Assembly (NCBI GenBank): GCA_947259625.1
Contig: CAMYMY010000102.1
Location: 1-10,811 of the forward strand
Reading direction: 5' to 3'
DNA: 10,811 nt
Origin: an uncultured Kiloniellales bacterium
GTDB taxonomy: Bacteria > Pseudomonadota > Alphaproteobacteria > Kiloniellales > JAKSDN01
Below, in pieces: positions 1 to 5,817 of this stretch. The position numbers were made by a program, and so were the translations under genes. Under the pieces are notes generated by a model. That model ran no database searches. It saw only the letters and a program-made list of their open reading frames with translations, and was not told the DNA's origin. Each line of letters starts with the position of its first letter. The stretch's first letter is position 1.

Positions 1-2
1 CA

Positions 3-95
3 GGCGTCCCGGTTGATCTGCTGAACGCCCGGGGCGCCGGTCTGACGGCCGACGGCATCGTCGGCCCGCTCACCTGGATCGCGCTGGGCGAGTAG
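3..95 (+). CDS. C-terminal end of a peptidoglycan-binding-domain protein (5' end outside window)
   Basis: Only the last 30 codons are in the window, ending with TAG at 93-95. The reading frame gives a tail ending LTADGIVGPLTWIALGE. The pattern Gly-Leu-x-x-Asp-Gly-Ile-Val-Gly-Pro-x-Thr-Trp is the second half of the peptidoglycan-binding_1 repeat (PF01471 type), which usually follows a hydrolase or lipoprotein domain and holds the protein on the cell wall. The catalytic or main domain lies upstream and cannot be seen, so the full function is unknown. The next gene starts 62 bases downstream in the same direction, and no terminator is obvious between them. Confidence 0.6.
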   Translation, partial: GVPVDLLNARGAGLTADGIVGPLTWIALGE

Positions 96-157
96 CGCGG
101 GGCGCGGCGACCGACACTCCGCTTGGCTGGCGCGGTCGTCTGCGCCACGATGGCGCC

Positions 158-862
158 ATGTGCGGACGCTATTCGCTGACGACGCCGGTCGAGGCGCTGC
201 GCCGGGTCTTCGGCTTCCTCGAGCAGCCGAACTTGGCGCCTGGCTACAACCTCGCGCCGACCCAGGGGGTCGCCGCCCTGCGGCTGGGCGCCGACGGCGA
301 GCGCCACTTCGCCCGGCTGCGCTGGGGCCTGGTGCCCGCCTGGGCCAAGGACCTTTCGATCGGCGCGCGCATGATCAACGCCCGCGCCGAGAGCGTGGCC
401 GAAAAGCCGGCCTTCCGCAGCCGCCGCTGCCTCGTGCTCGCCGACGGTTTCTATGAGTGGCGGAAGCGCGAGACGGCCCCCAAGCAGCCCTACCGGGTGA
501 CGCGGGAAGACGGCGGCCCCTTCGGCTTCGCCGGCCTCTGGGAGAGTTGGACGGACAAGGGCTCGGGCGAAACCGTCGAGACCTGCACGATCGTGACGAC
601 CGAGGCCAACGAACTCCTGACGCCGATCCACCACCGCATGCCGGTGATCCTGGCGCCCGAGGACGTTGCGGCCTGGCTGGACGCCGCCGCCTCGCCCGAA
701 GCGGCGCAGGCCCTCCTGCGCCCCTGTCCGGCCGCCGTCCTCGTCGCCTACCCGGTCTCGACCCGGGTCAACAAGGTCGCCAACGACGACCCCGGCGTGA
801 TCGAACCGCTGGAGGAGGGTGCGCCGGAGGAGACACCGAAGGCGCAAGGCCGGCTGTTGTAA
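158..862 (+). CDS. yedK: SRAP-family abasic-site DNA-protein crosslinking protein (YedK/HMCES type)
   Basis: This is a complete 234-residue SOS response-associated peptidase-like protein, of normal length for bacterial YedK. The family forms a thiazolidine crosslink between its N-terminal cysteine and abasic sites in single-stranded DNA, shielding them at replication forks. The protein begins Met-Cys-Gly-Arg-Tyr, so removal of Met exposes the reactive Cys2; this fixes the start at 158. An ATG at 150 is in another frame. Other family residues are present: Asn31 in GYNLAPTQ, RWGLVPAWA (55-63), INARAES (73-79), Glu100 in GFYEWR, and His158 in HHRMPV. The last ~25 residues are Pro/Glu-rich and probably disordered. 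No convincing Shine-Dalgarno sequence or LexA-type box is visible just upstream. The flanking genes do not suggest a shared pathway. Confidence 0.95.
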   Translation: MCGRYSLTTPVEALRRVFGFLEQPNLAPGYNLAPTQGVAALRLGADGERHFARLRWGLVPAWAKDLSIGARMINARAESVAEKPAFRSRRCLVLADGFYEWRKRETAPKQPYRVTREDGGPFGFAGLWESWTDKGSGETVETCTIVTTEANELLTPIHHRMPVILAPEDVAAWLDAAASPEAAQALLRPCPAAVLVAYPVSTRVNKVANDDPGVIEPLEEGAPEETPKAQGRLL

Positions 863-955
863 GCGCGGTCGGACACAAAATTACCCCACCCGCCTGGCCC
901 GCGGCGGTCTAGAGTAGTTGACAGGGTTGAGGTCCGCATGAGGCGGGTGCTGGCC

Positions 956-960
956 GGAGG
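956..960 (+). promoter_or_regulatory. Ribosome binding site GGAGG selecting the ATG at 971
   Basis: GGAGG ends 10 bases before the ATG at 971. The more upstream in-frame ATG at 938 has only a GAGGT placed 4 bases away, which is too close. The internal ATG at 986 has no comparable element. Confidence 0.55.
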
Positions 961-970
961 TACTGGCATA

Positions 971-1708
971 ATGGGGAACAGGCAGATGATTCAGCGAAGG
1001 CTCATACTGGGCCCGGTTGCGGCTGGGCTAGTGCTGGTGTTGACGGCGCTGCCGGTGACACCGGATCTCGGCACGGCCGGGTTCGACAGCGCGGCGGCGC
1101 TGGCGAAGAACGGCGGCGGCAACGGTCACGGCGGCGGCAAGGCCGAGAAGACACGCGACAAGGCGGCCGCCAAGGCCGCGAGGACGCATGACCCCGTCAA
1201 GGCCGAAAAGACACTCGCGAAGGCCAACGCCAAGGCCGACAAGACGCTCGACAAGGCCGCGACGAAAGCGGAGCGGGCCTTGGGCGGGAACGAAGACAGC
1301 GATGCGGTGAGCGGCGTCGGTCGCGGCAAAGACAAGAGCGCCAAGAAAAGCGGCCTGAGCGCCTCGTCGCTCGGCCGTCTGAACGCCGCGCACGCCTCGC
1401 CGAATGCGCGCGCCAACGCCGCGCCCCATTCCGCGGTCGGCCTGATGGGCCAATATGTCGATGCCGTCGAGGCCGACGACCTCGAGGCGGCGGCAGCCGC
1501 GCTCGCCGCGGCGGCGAACAAGGACATCGACCTCGCGGTGGTGGGCGCGGTCGACGATCTTCTCGGCCTCGAGGTCGACGAGGAGGATGAACAGGAGATC
1601 GCCGACCTGGCGAGCGACTTGCAGGACGACGATGACAACAACGGCCTCGGCCATGGCAATGGCGGATCCTCGCCGGACGACGGCGACGACGGCGACGAGA
1701 TCGAGTAA
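971..1708 (+). CDS. Secreted Ala/Lys-rich protein with acidic C-terminus, function unknown
   Basis: This 245-residue protein is counted from the ATG at 971, chosen for its GGAGG; a start at 938 would add 11 residues. Residues 9-45 look like a Sec signal peptide: Arg-Arg, a hydrophobic core LGPVAAGLVLVLTALPV, and AxA-type cleavage near Ala45 (AAALA/KN). Next come a Gly/Asn/His stretch (47-56) and a basic region (57-126) with imperfect repeats of the form KAEKTxxKAxAKAxKT. A conserved-looking block follows, LGRLNAAHASPNARANAA (134-151) and HSAVG. From memory, a similar LNAAHAS motif recurs in secreted alphaproteobacterial hypothetical proteins; this is unverified. The last ~80 residues are Asp/Glu-rich with DDDDNN and GHGNGG runs. 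The basic-then-acidic charge layout is striking. I do not recognise a named family or function. Confidence 0.75.
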   Translation: MGNRQMIQRRLILGPVAAGLVLVLTALPVTPDLGTAGFDSAAALAKNGGGNGHGGGKAEKTRDKAAAKAARTHDPVKAEKTLAKANAKADKTLDKAATKAERALGGNEDSDAVSGVGRGKDKSAKKSGLSASSLGRLNAAHASPNARANAAPHSAVGLMGQYVDAVEADDLEAAAAALAAAANKDIDLAVVGAVDDLLGLEVDEEDEQEIADLASDLQDDDDNNGLGHGNGGSSPDDGDDGDEIE

Positions 1709-1710
1709 CA

Positions 1711-1744
1711 GCGGCGGGGAGGCGCACGCCGGCCTCGCTGCCGC
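1711..1744. terminator. GC-rich hairpin between convergent genes, terminator-like
   Basis: Bases 1711-1723 pair with 1732-1744 in a 13-base stem with one G-T wobble and one mismatch, around an 8-base loop. The hairpin begins 2 bases after the stop codon at 1706-1708 and lies between the 3' ends of two convergent genes, where a bidirectional terminator is expected. There is no clear T tract on either side, so it may be a weak or Rho-assisted terminator, or a 3'-end stabilising hairpin. Confidence 0.4.
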
Positions 1745-1795
1745 CATTGACCTGCCACAAGGCAGAGCCCTTCCGGCCCCGGCCGGCCTGCACCC

Positions 1796-3739
1796 CTAGG
1801 GCGGGTCGGCCGCGCCGGAACGGGTGCCGCCCGGCCCTGTGGAGTCGGCGACCGACGGGGGCAAGGGCCGCCGCCGACAGGTGATCTCCACCGTTCCCGC
1901 GACCTCGTCGAACACGACGCCCTCGGGCGTCGGCCGAACGCCGGCGGTGCCTTCCGCCTCAATGCGGCAGCGCTCGGGCAGCGTCACCGCCAGCCCGGCT
2001 ATCGGTTGCGGCGCGCGCAGCCGTATCGTGCAGCGCAGCCCGGACTCGGTGCAGACGCTGTCGACCTCGACCGCGTCGCGGGCCGCCCACCATGCGCCGT
2101 AGTCGGAAAGGGAGCCGAACCAGGCCCAGTCCTTGACCGCCGCATGAAAGGTCTCGTGGAACGCATACTTGTGGCCCAGCTCGTTCGGGTGGGTCAGGAT
2201 CACGAAGCTGCCGCCGTAGCGGGCGATCCGGCGGGCCAGGGCCACGGCGTCGTCGACCCGGTCGCCCATCCGCGGCGGAATTTCGTCCTCCACGGTGACC
2301 GGGAACTCGAAGATCCCGACCTCCTGGCCGCTTTCGCGACCGTAGTTGAGCTGGAAGGGCAGGTGGGTGAGCGCCTTGTTCGCGGTCATCGAGGAGCTGT
2401 AGCGGTAGCCGGTGGCCTCGAGCGCCTGGGGCAGGCTGATGGGGTAGGACAGGTAACCCGGCCGGAACGAAATCACCGGCGGAGCCTCGCCCAGCCTCTC
2501 GAGCAGGAACTTGCTGACCCGGAGCTCGCCCAGGACCGTGCCGCCGCGCGCCGAGTCGAAGTCGAGCACGATCGGTCGGTAGTCGGGATAGCGCTCGTTT
2601 CCGTCGCCGAGCGGGAAGGACGAAAGGGCGTTGGCGTGGGCGACCGTATGGCTGGCGACCTCCATCCCCAGCTGCACGAGCTTCCGCACGTAGTCGACCG
2701 CCTCGTCGCCGAACAGGATGATATCGTTGTAATCGTTGATATACTTCGTCTGTATGAAAAAGGTGCCGCGGATGCCGGCGGACCGCAGGAACGCGGCGTA
2801 TTCGAGCATCGTCTCGTAGGACTCCTCGGCATCCACGTCGTAGGAAAAGACGACGGAAAGGTCCCGGCCCTCGGGAACGGTGCCGAGGGTAGCCGCGTCC
2901 GGATTGCCGCGCAGATAGATCTTCTTGATCAGCCGCGCCAGAACATCGCCCGCCGGCTCGAACGCGTTGACATAGCTTCGGTGCGCCCTGTGGTGGCGCG
3001 CGTGCTGCCCCCTGAAGAAGTAGTCGCCGATGTCGAAGCCGAACGCATAGGCGCGGCCTTCGGCATAGGCGCGTTCGGTGATCGCGGCGCTGCCGTCGTC
3101 GTAGACGGCCAGCGCCTTGCGCGGCTCGGAATAGCCGAAGGTCCCGACGATTTCGGCGAATCGAACCGGGTCGCCCAGGCGTATGGTCTGCTCTCGTTTC
3201 TCGGTGAAATCGGCCAGCAGGGGCGAGCTGGCCGGGTCCAGGTAAATACCGAAGCGCCGGCGCGACGACAGGGTCTCGCTGAAGCCGAACACCTCGTTCA
3301 TGCCGCCGCCCAGAACCTTTACGCCGATCAGGTGTCCGCCCTCGCGCGGAAAGGACGCCAGCGCCTTGAGCTCGTCCTGTGAGAGAACCTTGCCGGAAAC
3401 GATCGGGTAGATCAGGACGACCTTATGCTTCAGCGCCTCCTCGACGGAAGTCGTGATGCGGAACGGTACGCCGAAGGACTTCAGGGCGTGAGCAAGGCCA
3501 AGCCATGACGAGTCGCTGTCGGTCAGGAGCACCGCCAGTCGGCCGTGCGAGCCTTCGGCATAGCGTTGCCAAGAGGTCCGTGCTTTGGGCGCCACGACGG
3601 TTTTTCCGGAGGGGCCGGCGACCCCGGGAAATTCATGGACCCTGTGCTTGGTGATTTCTTGGGTCACGGCATAGGCGGTCGCCAGCGCAATGGGAACACC
3701 CAGGCAGAGCAGGAGGTATCTCACGCGGGCGGTTACCAT
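1796..3739 (-). CDS. Membrane-anchored polysaccharide deacetylase (CE4/NodB type) with N-terminal Rossmann-like domain
   Basis: This 647-residue protein starts at the ATG at 3739, which has an excellent GGAAGG. A longer frame to 3826 would need TTG and has no clear ribosome site. Residues 5-26 form a signal anchor (YLLLCLGVPIALATAYAV), placing the rest in the periplasm. Residues ~65-275 look like an alpha/beta glutamine-amidotransferase-like domain (RLAVLLTDSDSSWLGLA, VVLIYPIVSG, GGHLIGVKVLGGG) without an obvious catalytic Cys. Residues ~293-525 carry the NodB-homology motifs: SYDVDAEES (Asp301, Asp303), GTFFIQ, SHTVAH (His364, His368), FRPGY (Arg426) and ILTHPNELG (His517). A C-terminal beta-rich tail (~555-625) has four cysteines (563, 570, 591, 621), possibly disulfide-bonded. 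The family removes N-acetyl groups from sugars. The divergent operon next door encodes a polymer synthase and an exporter, so this is probably the modifying enzyme of an exopolysaccharide. Substrate and activity are inferred. Confidence 0.85.
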   Translation of the reverse strand: MVTARVRYLLLCLGVPIALATAYAVTQEITKHRVHEFPGVAGPSGKTVVAPKARTSWQRYAEGSHGRLAVLLTDSDSSWLGLAHALKSFGVPFRITTSVEEALKHKVVLIYPIVSGKVLSQDELKALASFPREGGHLIGVKVLGGGMNEVFGFSETLSSRRRFGIYLDPASSPLLADFTEKREQTIRLGDPVRFAEIVGTFGYSEPRKALAVYDDGSAAITERAYAEGRAYAFGFDIGDYFFRGQHARHHRAHRSYVNAFEPAGDVLARLIKKIYLRGNPDAATLGTVPEGRDLSVVFSYDVDAEESYETMLEYAAFLRSAGIRGTFFIQTKYINDYNDIILFGDEAVDYVRKLVQLGMEVASHTVAHANALSSFPLGDGNERYPDYRPIVLDFDSARGGTVLGELRVSKFLLERLGEAPPVISFRPGYLSYPISLPQALEATGYRYSSSMTANKALTHLPFQLNYGRESGQEVGIFEFPVTVEDEIPPRMGDRVDDAVALARRIARYGGSFVILTHPNELGHKYAFHETFHAAVKDWAWFGSLSDYGAWWAARDAVEVDSVCTESGLRCTIRLRAPQPIAGLAVTLPERCRIEAEGTAGVRPTPEGVVFDEVAGTVEITCRRRPLPPSVADSTGPGGTRSGAADPP

Positions 3740-3745
3740 AGTGTG

Positions 3746-3751
3746 CCTTCC
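3746..3751 (-). promoter_or_regulatory. Ribosome binding site GGAAGG for the deacetylase
   Basis: On the minus strand GGAAGG sits 6 bases before the ATG at 3739. It decides the start of the deacetylase, whose open frame otherwise runs back to a TTG at 3826. Confidence 0.75.
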
Positions 3752-3835
3752 AAGACGAGTGATGCTGCTTTCGACCCCGCCAAGCAACGTGGCAGCTTGG
3801 GGATAGGCAGCTCGGCCAGCCCGCAACCTGCCTCA

Positions 3836-3866
3836 ATTATAGTCTAATTAGATTAGCGATATTCAA
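3836..3866 (-). promoter_or_regulatory. Candidate deacetylase promoter: TTGAAT, 19-base spacer, TATAAT
   Basis: Reading the minus strand, TTGAAT (3866-3861) is followed after 19 bases by a perfect TATAAT (3841-3836). Transcription would start near 3829, giving a leader of about 90 bases before the ATG at 3739. A spacer of 19 is longer than the usual 17. A palindrome lies within the spacer. In MerR-type regulated promoters, a 19-base spacer with an internal dyad is the known arrangement; whether that applies here is speculation, and no MerR gene is in the window. Confidence 0.45.
3840..3855. repeat. Palindromic element in the deacetylase promoter (copy 1 of a 16-base element)
   Basis: The perfect 10-base palindrome TCTAATTAGA (3843-3852) extends to a 16-base imperfect dyad with one mismatched pair. 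It lies inside the candidate -35/-10 spacer of the deacetylase promoter, a typical position for an operator. A 13/16 matching copy lies at 3995-4010 near the operon promoter. Confidence 0.4.
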
Positions 3867-3906
3867 CTAAAACGTTGTTAACGAGAGCCTTCAATACCGG
3901 TGGCGA

Positions 3907-3932
3907 CCGAACCGAGCAGCTCGGCCGAACCG
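3907..3932. promoter_or_regulatory. GC palindrome flanked by direct repeats, possible operator
   Basis: CCGAGC-A-GCTCGG (3912-3924) is a perfect 6+1+6 inverted repeat. The octamer CCGAACCG occurs at 3907-3914 and again at 3925-3932, 18 bases apart. The combined structure lies mid-way between the two divergent transcription units. It could be a regulator binding site shared by both; the regulator is unknown. A short hairpin without function is the alternative. Confidence 0.35.
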
Positions 3933-3994
3933 CTGAACGGTAAAATCACGGTGGCCTGTTTTATCATCGAGGTGCGCGATTATACCTAAGATGC

Positions 3995-4010
3995 TAGTCT
4001 TAATAGCTTA
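3995..4010. repeat. Second copy of the 16-base element near the operon promoter
   Basis: TAGTCTTAATAGCTTA matches the element at 3840-3855 in 13 of 16 positions, in the same orientation, though this copy is not itself palindromic. It overlaps the candidate -35 of the plus-strand operon. In a short AT-rich region such a match could arise by chance. Confidence 0.3.
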
Positions 4011-4029
4011 TTTACCGAGGCTCTATACC
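4000..4029 (+). promoter_or_regulatory. Candidate operon promoter with overlapping CtrA-like site
   Basis: TTAATA (4000-4005) and TATACC (4024-4029), 18 bases apart, are a modest -35/-10 pair about 33 bases upstream of the receiver gene start. Overlapping the -35 is TTAA-N7-TTTA (4000-4014), one base away from the alphaproteobacterial CtrA consensus TTAA-N7-TTAA. CtrA boxes often overlap the -35. A second TATACC at 3981-3986 has no matching -35. Both the promoter and the CtrA assignment are tentative. Confidence 0.3.
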
Positions 4030-4062
4030 AATAGACAGGCGTATTTTTCTACAGGTTTGCAC

Positions 4063-4449
4063 ATGCATTCGGTTCTGGTCGTCGATGATGACGAGATGCT
4101 CGTCAGGGTCTTGGAGCGCCTGCTCATGGTCGGCGGATTCGAGGTCCAGGCGGTCGACAACGGCGAGTCCGCGATCGAGATCGCGGAGGCCGCGCAGCCC
4201 GATCTCGTTATCCTCGACTGCATGCTGCCCGGCATGCACGGCTTCGAGATCTTGCGGCGTCTGAAGGAATCCAGCGCCGTGAAGGATATCCCGGTCATAT
4301 TGCTGACCGCCCAGGACCGGGAGGAAGACATCGTCCACGGGCTGTCGTTGGGCGCCACCGATTACATCGTCAAGCCCTTCAAGGCCAAGGAGCTCGTGGC
4401 CCGGGTCGTTCGCGCATTCGAAACCGCGCAGGCGGCCGTCGGGTCCTAG
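4063..4449 (+). CDS. Stand-alone CheY-like response regulator receiver
   Basis: This is a 128-residue single receiver domain with no output domain. The start at 4063 (MHSVLVVDDDE) fits the family boundary and follows AGGT at 4053-4056; extending to 3991 would add a non-homologous 24 residues. The phosphorylation machinery is complete: acidic pair Asp8/Asp9, phosphoacceptor Asp52 (VILDCMLPGMHG), Thr82 (ILLTAQD) and Lys104 (YIVKPF). Such proteins act through protein-protein contact after phosphorylation by a histidine kinase, and no kinase gene is in the window. It is the first gene of a four-gene operon, with 8 bases to the next gene, whose AGGA overlaps this stop codon. Its likely job is to gate exopolysaccharide production, perhaps by contacting the cytoplasmic HEAT or glycosyltransferase protein; that is inference. 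Confidence 0.92.
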   Translation: MHSVLVVDDDEMLVRVLERLLMVGGFEVQAVDNGESAIEIAEAAQPDLVILDCMLPGMHGFEILRRLKESSAVKDIPVILLTAQDREEDIVHGLSLGATDYIVKPFKAKELVARVVRAFETAQAAVGS

Positions 4450-4457
4450 GAATCGAC

Positions 4458-5807
4458 ATGTCGCGAAACTTCCAGGCCCTCGTGCGTGTGCTCTGCGGGG
4501 CCCTTGTCGCATGGTCGGTCTTGACCGCGGGAGCCCCGCTCGAGGCGGCGGAGGACGACTACGGCCGGCTCTACGAGACCGCGCGCCAGGCGCGTCAGGA
4601 CGGGGACTTCAAATCCGCGGCGGCCGCCCTCGAGCGGGCCCTCGCGATGCGGCCGAACAGCGTCGATGCGCTTTATCTCCTCGGCATGGTCCTGGCCTAT
4701 CAGGACCGCAATCCGGAGGCGCTCGCCAAGCTGCGCAGGGCCAGGGAACTCGATCCGGCGAACGACGACGTGCGGCTTGGCCTGGCACGCGTCCTGGGGT
4801 GGTCGGGCGAGACCGGCGCCGCCGAACGGGAAGTTTCCGTCGTGCTCGAGCGCCGGCCCGATAACAGCGAGGCGCGACTCCTGAAGGCCCGTTTCGCGTA
4901 CTACCAGGATCACCTCGCGGCGGCCGAGGAAACCCTCGTGGCGATCCTGGAGCGCGAGCCCGAAAACCTCGAGGCTCTGGAGCTGATGGGCGACGTCAAG
5001 ATGGCCGCGGGCGAAATCCCGGTCGCCCGGGGTTTCTACCGCCGGGCCCTCGATATCGCGCCCAATTCGCCGGGGATCGGCCGCAAGCTGGACCAGAGCC
5101 GCCCGATGCCATGGCGGTTCGACACCGGCTACAGCTACAGCAATTTCTCCAGGGAGAACCGTGACGACTGGCACGAGGGCTTCGTTCAGCTGCGCTACGG
5201 GATCACTCCGAACACCGGTCTGCTCGGCCGTGTCGAGGTCAGCCATCGCTTCGACGAGGAGGATGTCGTCCTTGCCGCCGGCGCGGACCACAGGCCGACC
5301 GAGTGGCTGAGCGGCTACCTCCTCTTCGGCGGCACGCCCGACGCCGATTTTCGCGAGGACTGGTTCATCTCCGGGGGCGCCAGCGCGCGCCTTTGGCCGG
5401 ATCTGGGGGACCTCGGCGCCACGCTGCTCACCCTCGATGCCAAGCACAGCAGCTACGACACCGGCGAGGTGGGCACCATTTCGCCGGGCCTGCAGCAGTA
5501 CCTCTACGCGGGCCGCCTTTGGCTGACCGGCCGTTGGATCAACACCTTCAACGAGGACAACGACTGGACCACGGGCTGGCTGGCCAGGCTCGACTGGCAG
5601 GCGGCCGAGGAGCTCCTGCTCAATATCGGCGCCGCCGACGCCGGCGAGACCGTGGCGGGCGAAACGGTCGACACCCGCTCGTATTTCGCCGGTGTCGTGG
5701 TCGATCTGCCGTCCGGTCGCGGCCTGCGTTTCAATTATCTGTATGAGGACCGGGAAGGGTCCTACATTCGTCACTCCTTCGGCCTCGGCTTCTCCCAGCG
5801 GTTCTGA
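4458..5807 (+). CDS. TPR protein with YaiO-type outer-membrane beta-barrel, putative polysaccharide exporter
   Basis: This 449-residue protein starts with a signal peptide (LVRVLCGALVAWSVLTAG, cleavage near residues 30-31, LEA/AED). Five consecutive 34-residue TPR units follow at about 35-204, for example VDALYLLGMVLAYQDRNPEA. The remaining ~235 residues alternate short amphipathic strands (FDTGYSYSNFS, LLGRVEVSHRF, GLRFNYLYEDREG) and end in GFGLGFSQRF-like sequence (here GLGFSQRF) with a terminal Phe, the usual outer-membrane barrel insertion signal. The barrel resembles the YaiO domain. The architecture parallels PgaA, where periplasmic TPRs guide the polymer and a barrel exports it, although PgaA is larger. 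The gene is third from last in the operon, and its product fits the export step for the glycosyltransferase two genes downstream. YaiO assignment is by recognition, not by search. Confidence 0.85.
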   Translation: MSRNFQALVRVLCGALVAWSVLTAGAPLEAAEDDYGRLYETARQARQDGDFKSAAAALERALAMRPNSVDALYLLGMVLAYQDRNPEALAKLRRARELDPANDDVRLGLARVLGWSGETGAAEREVSVVLERRPDNSEARLLKARFAYYQDHLAAAEETLVAILEREPENLEALELMGDVKMAAGEIPVARGFYRRALDIAPNSPGIGRKLDQSRPMPWRFDTGYSYSNFSRENRDDWHEGFVQLRYGITPNTGLLGRVEVSHRFDEEDVVLAAGADHRPTEWLSGYLLFGGTPDADFREDWFISGGASARLWPDLGDLGATLLTLDAKHSSYDTGEVGTISPGLQQYLYAGRLWLTGRWINTFNEDNDWTTGWLARLDWQAAEELLLNIGAADAGETVAGETVDTRSYFAGVVVDLPSGRGLRFNYLYEDREGSYIRHSFGLGFSQRF

Positions 5808-5817
5808 GAGGGGGGCC

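Larger units (their letters stand above)
3740..4062. promoter_or_regulatory. Divergent control region between deacetylase and exopolysaccharide operon
   Basis: These 323 bases hold no convincing gene and are visibly richer in A/T than the flanking coding DNA, especially at 3833-3900 and 3940-4060. They contain a candidate minus-strand promoter with a dyad in its spacer, a GC-rich palindrome flanked by direct repeats, a candidate plus-strand promoter, and a 16-base element present near both promoters. These are listed separately. The open frame that could extend the receiver protein upstream to 3991 is not supported by a ribosome site. Confidence 0.7.

Noticed and set aside
918..923. Perfect TTGACA upstream of the secreted protein gene
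   Set aside because: No -10-like hexamer lies 16-19 bases downstream, so it is not supported as a promoter on its own.
1139..1350. Lys/Ala repeats read as a histone H1-like DNA-binding protein
   Set aside because: The protein starts with a good Sec signal peptide and ends in a long acidic tail, which does not fit a nucleoid protein.
2006..3382. Plus-strand open frame of 458 codons opposite the deacetylase
   Set aside because: The minus-strand gene has complete NodB motifs, a signal anchor and a strong ribosome site. The plus frame shows no recognisable domain and crosses the whole gene, as a GC shadow does.
3740..3826. Upstream TTG-initiated extension of the deacetylase
   Set aside because: It would place 29 extra polar residues before the signal anchor and lacks a ribosome site; the ATG at 3739 has GGAAGG at ideal spacing.
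3991..4062. Upstream extension of the receiver protein
   Set aside because: The extra 24 residues are not part of the receiver fold and overlap the AT-rich control region; the start at 4063 matches the family boundary.
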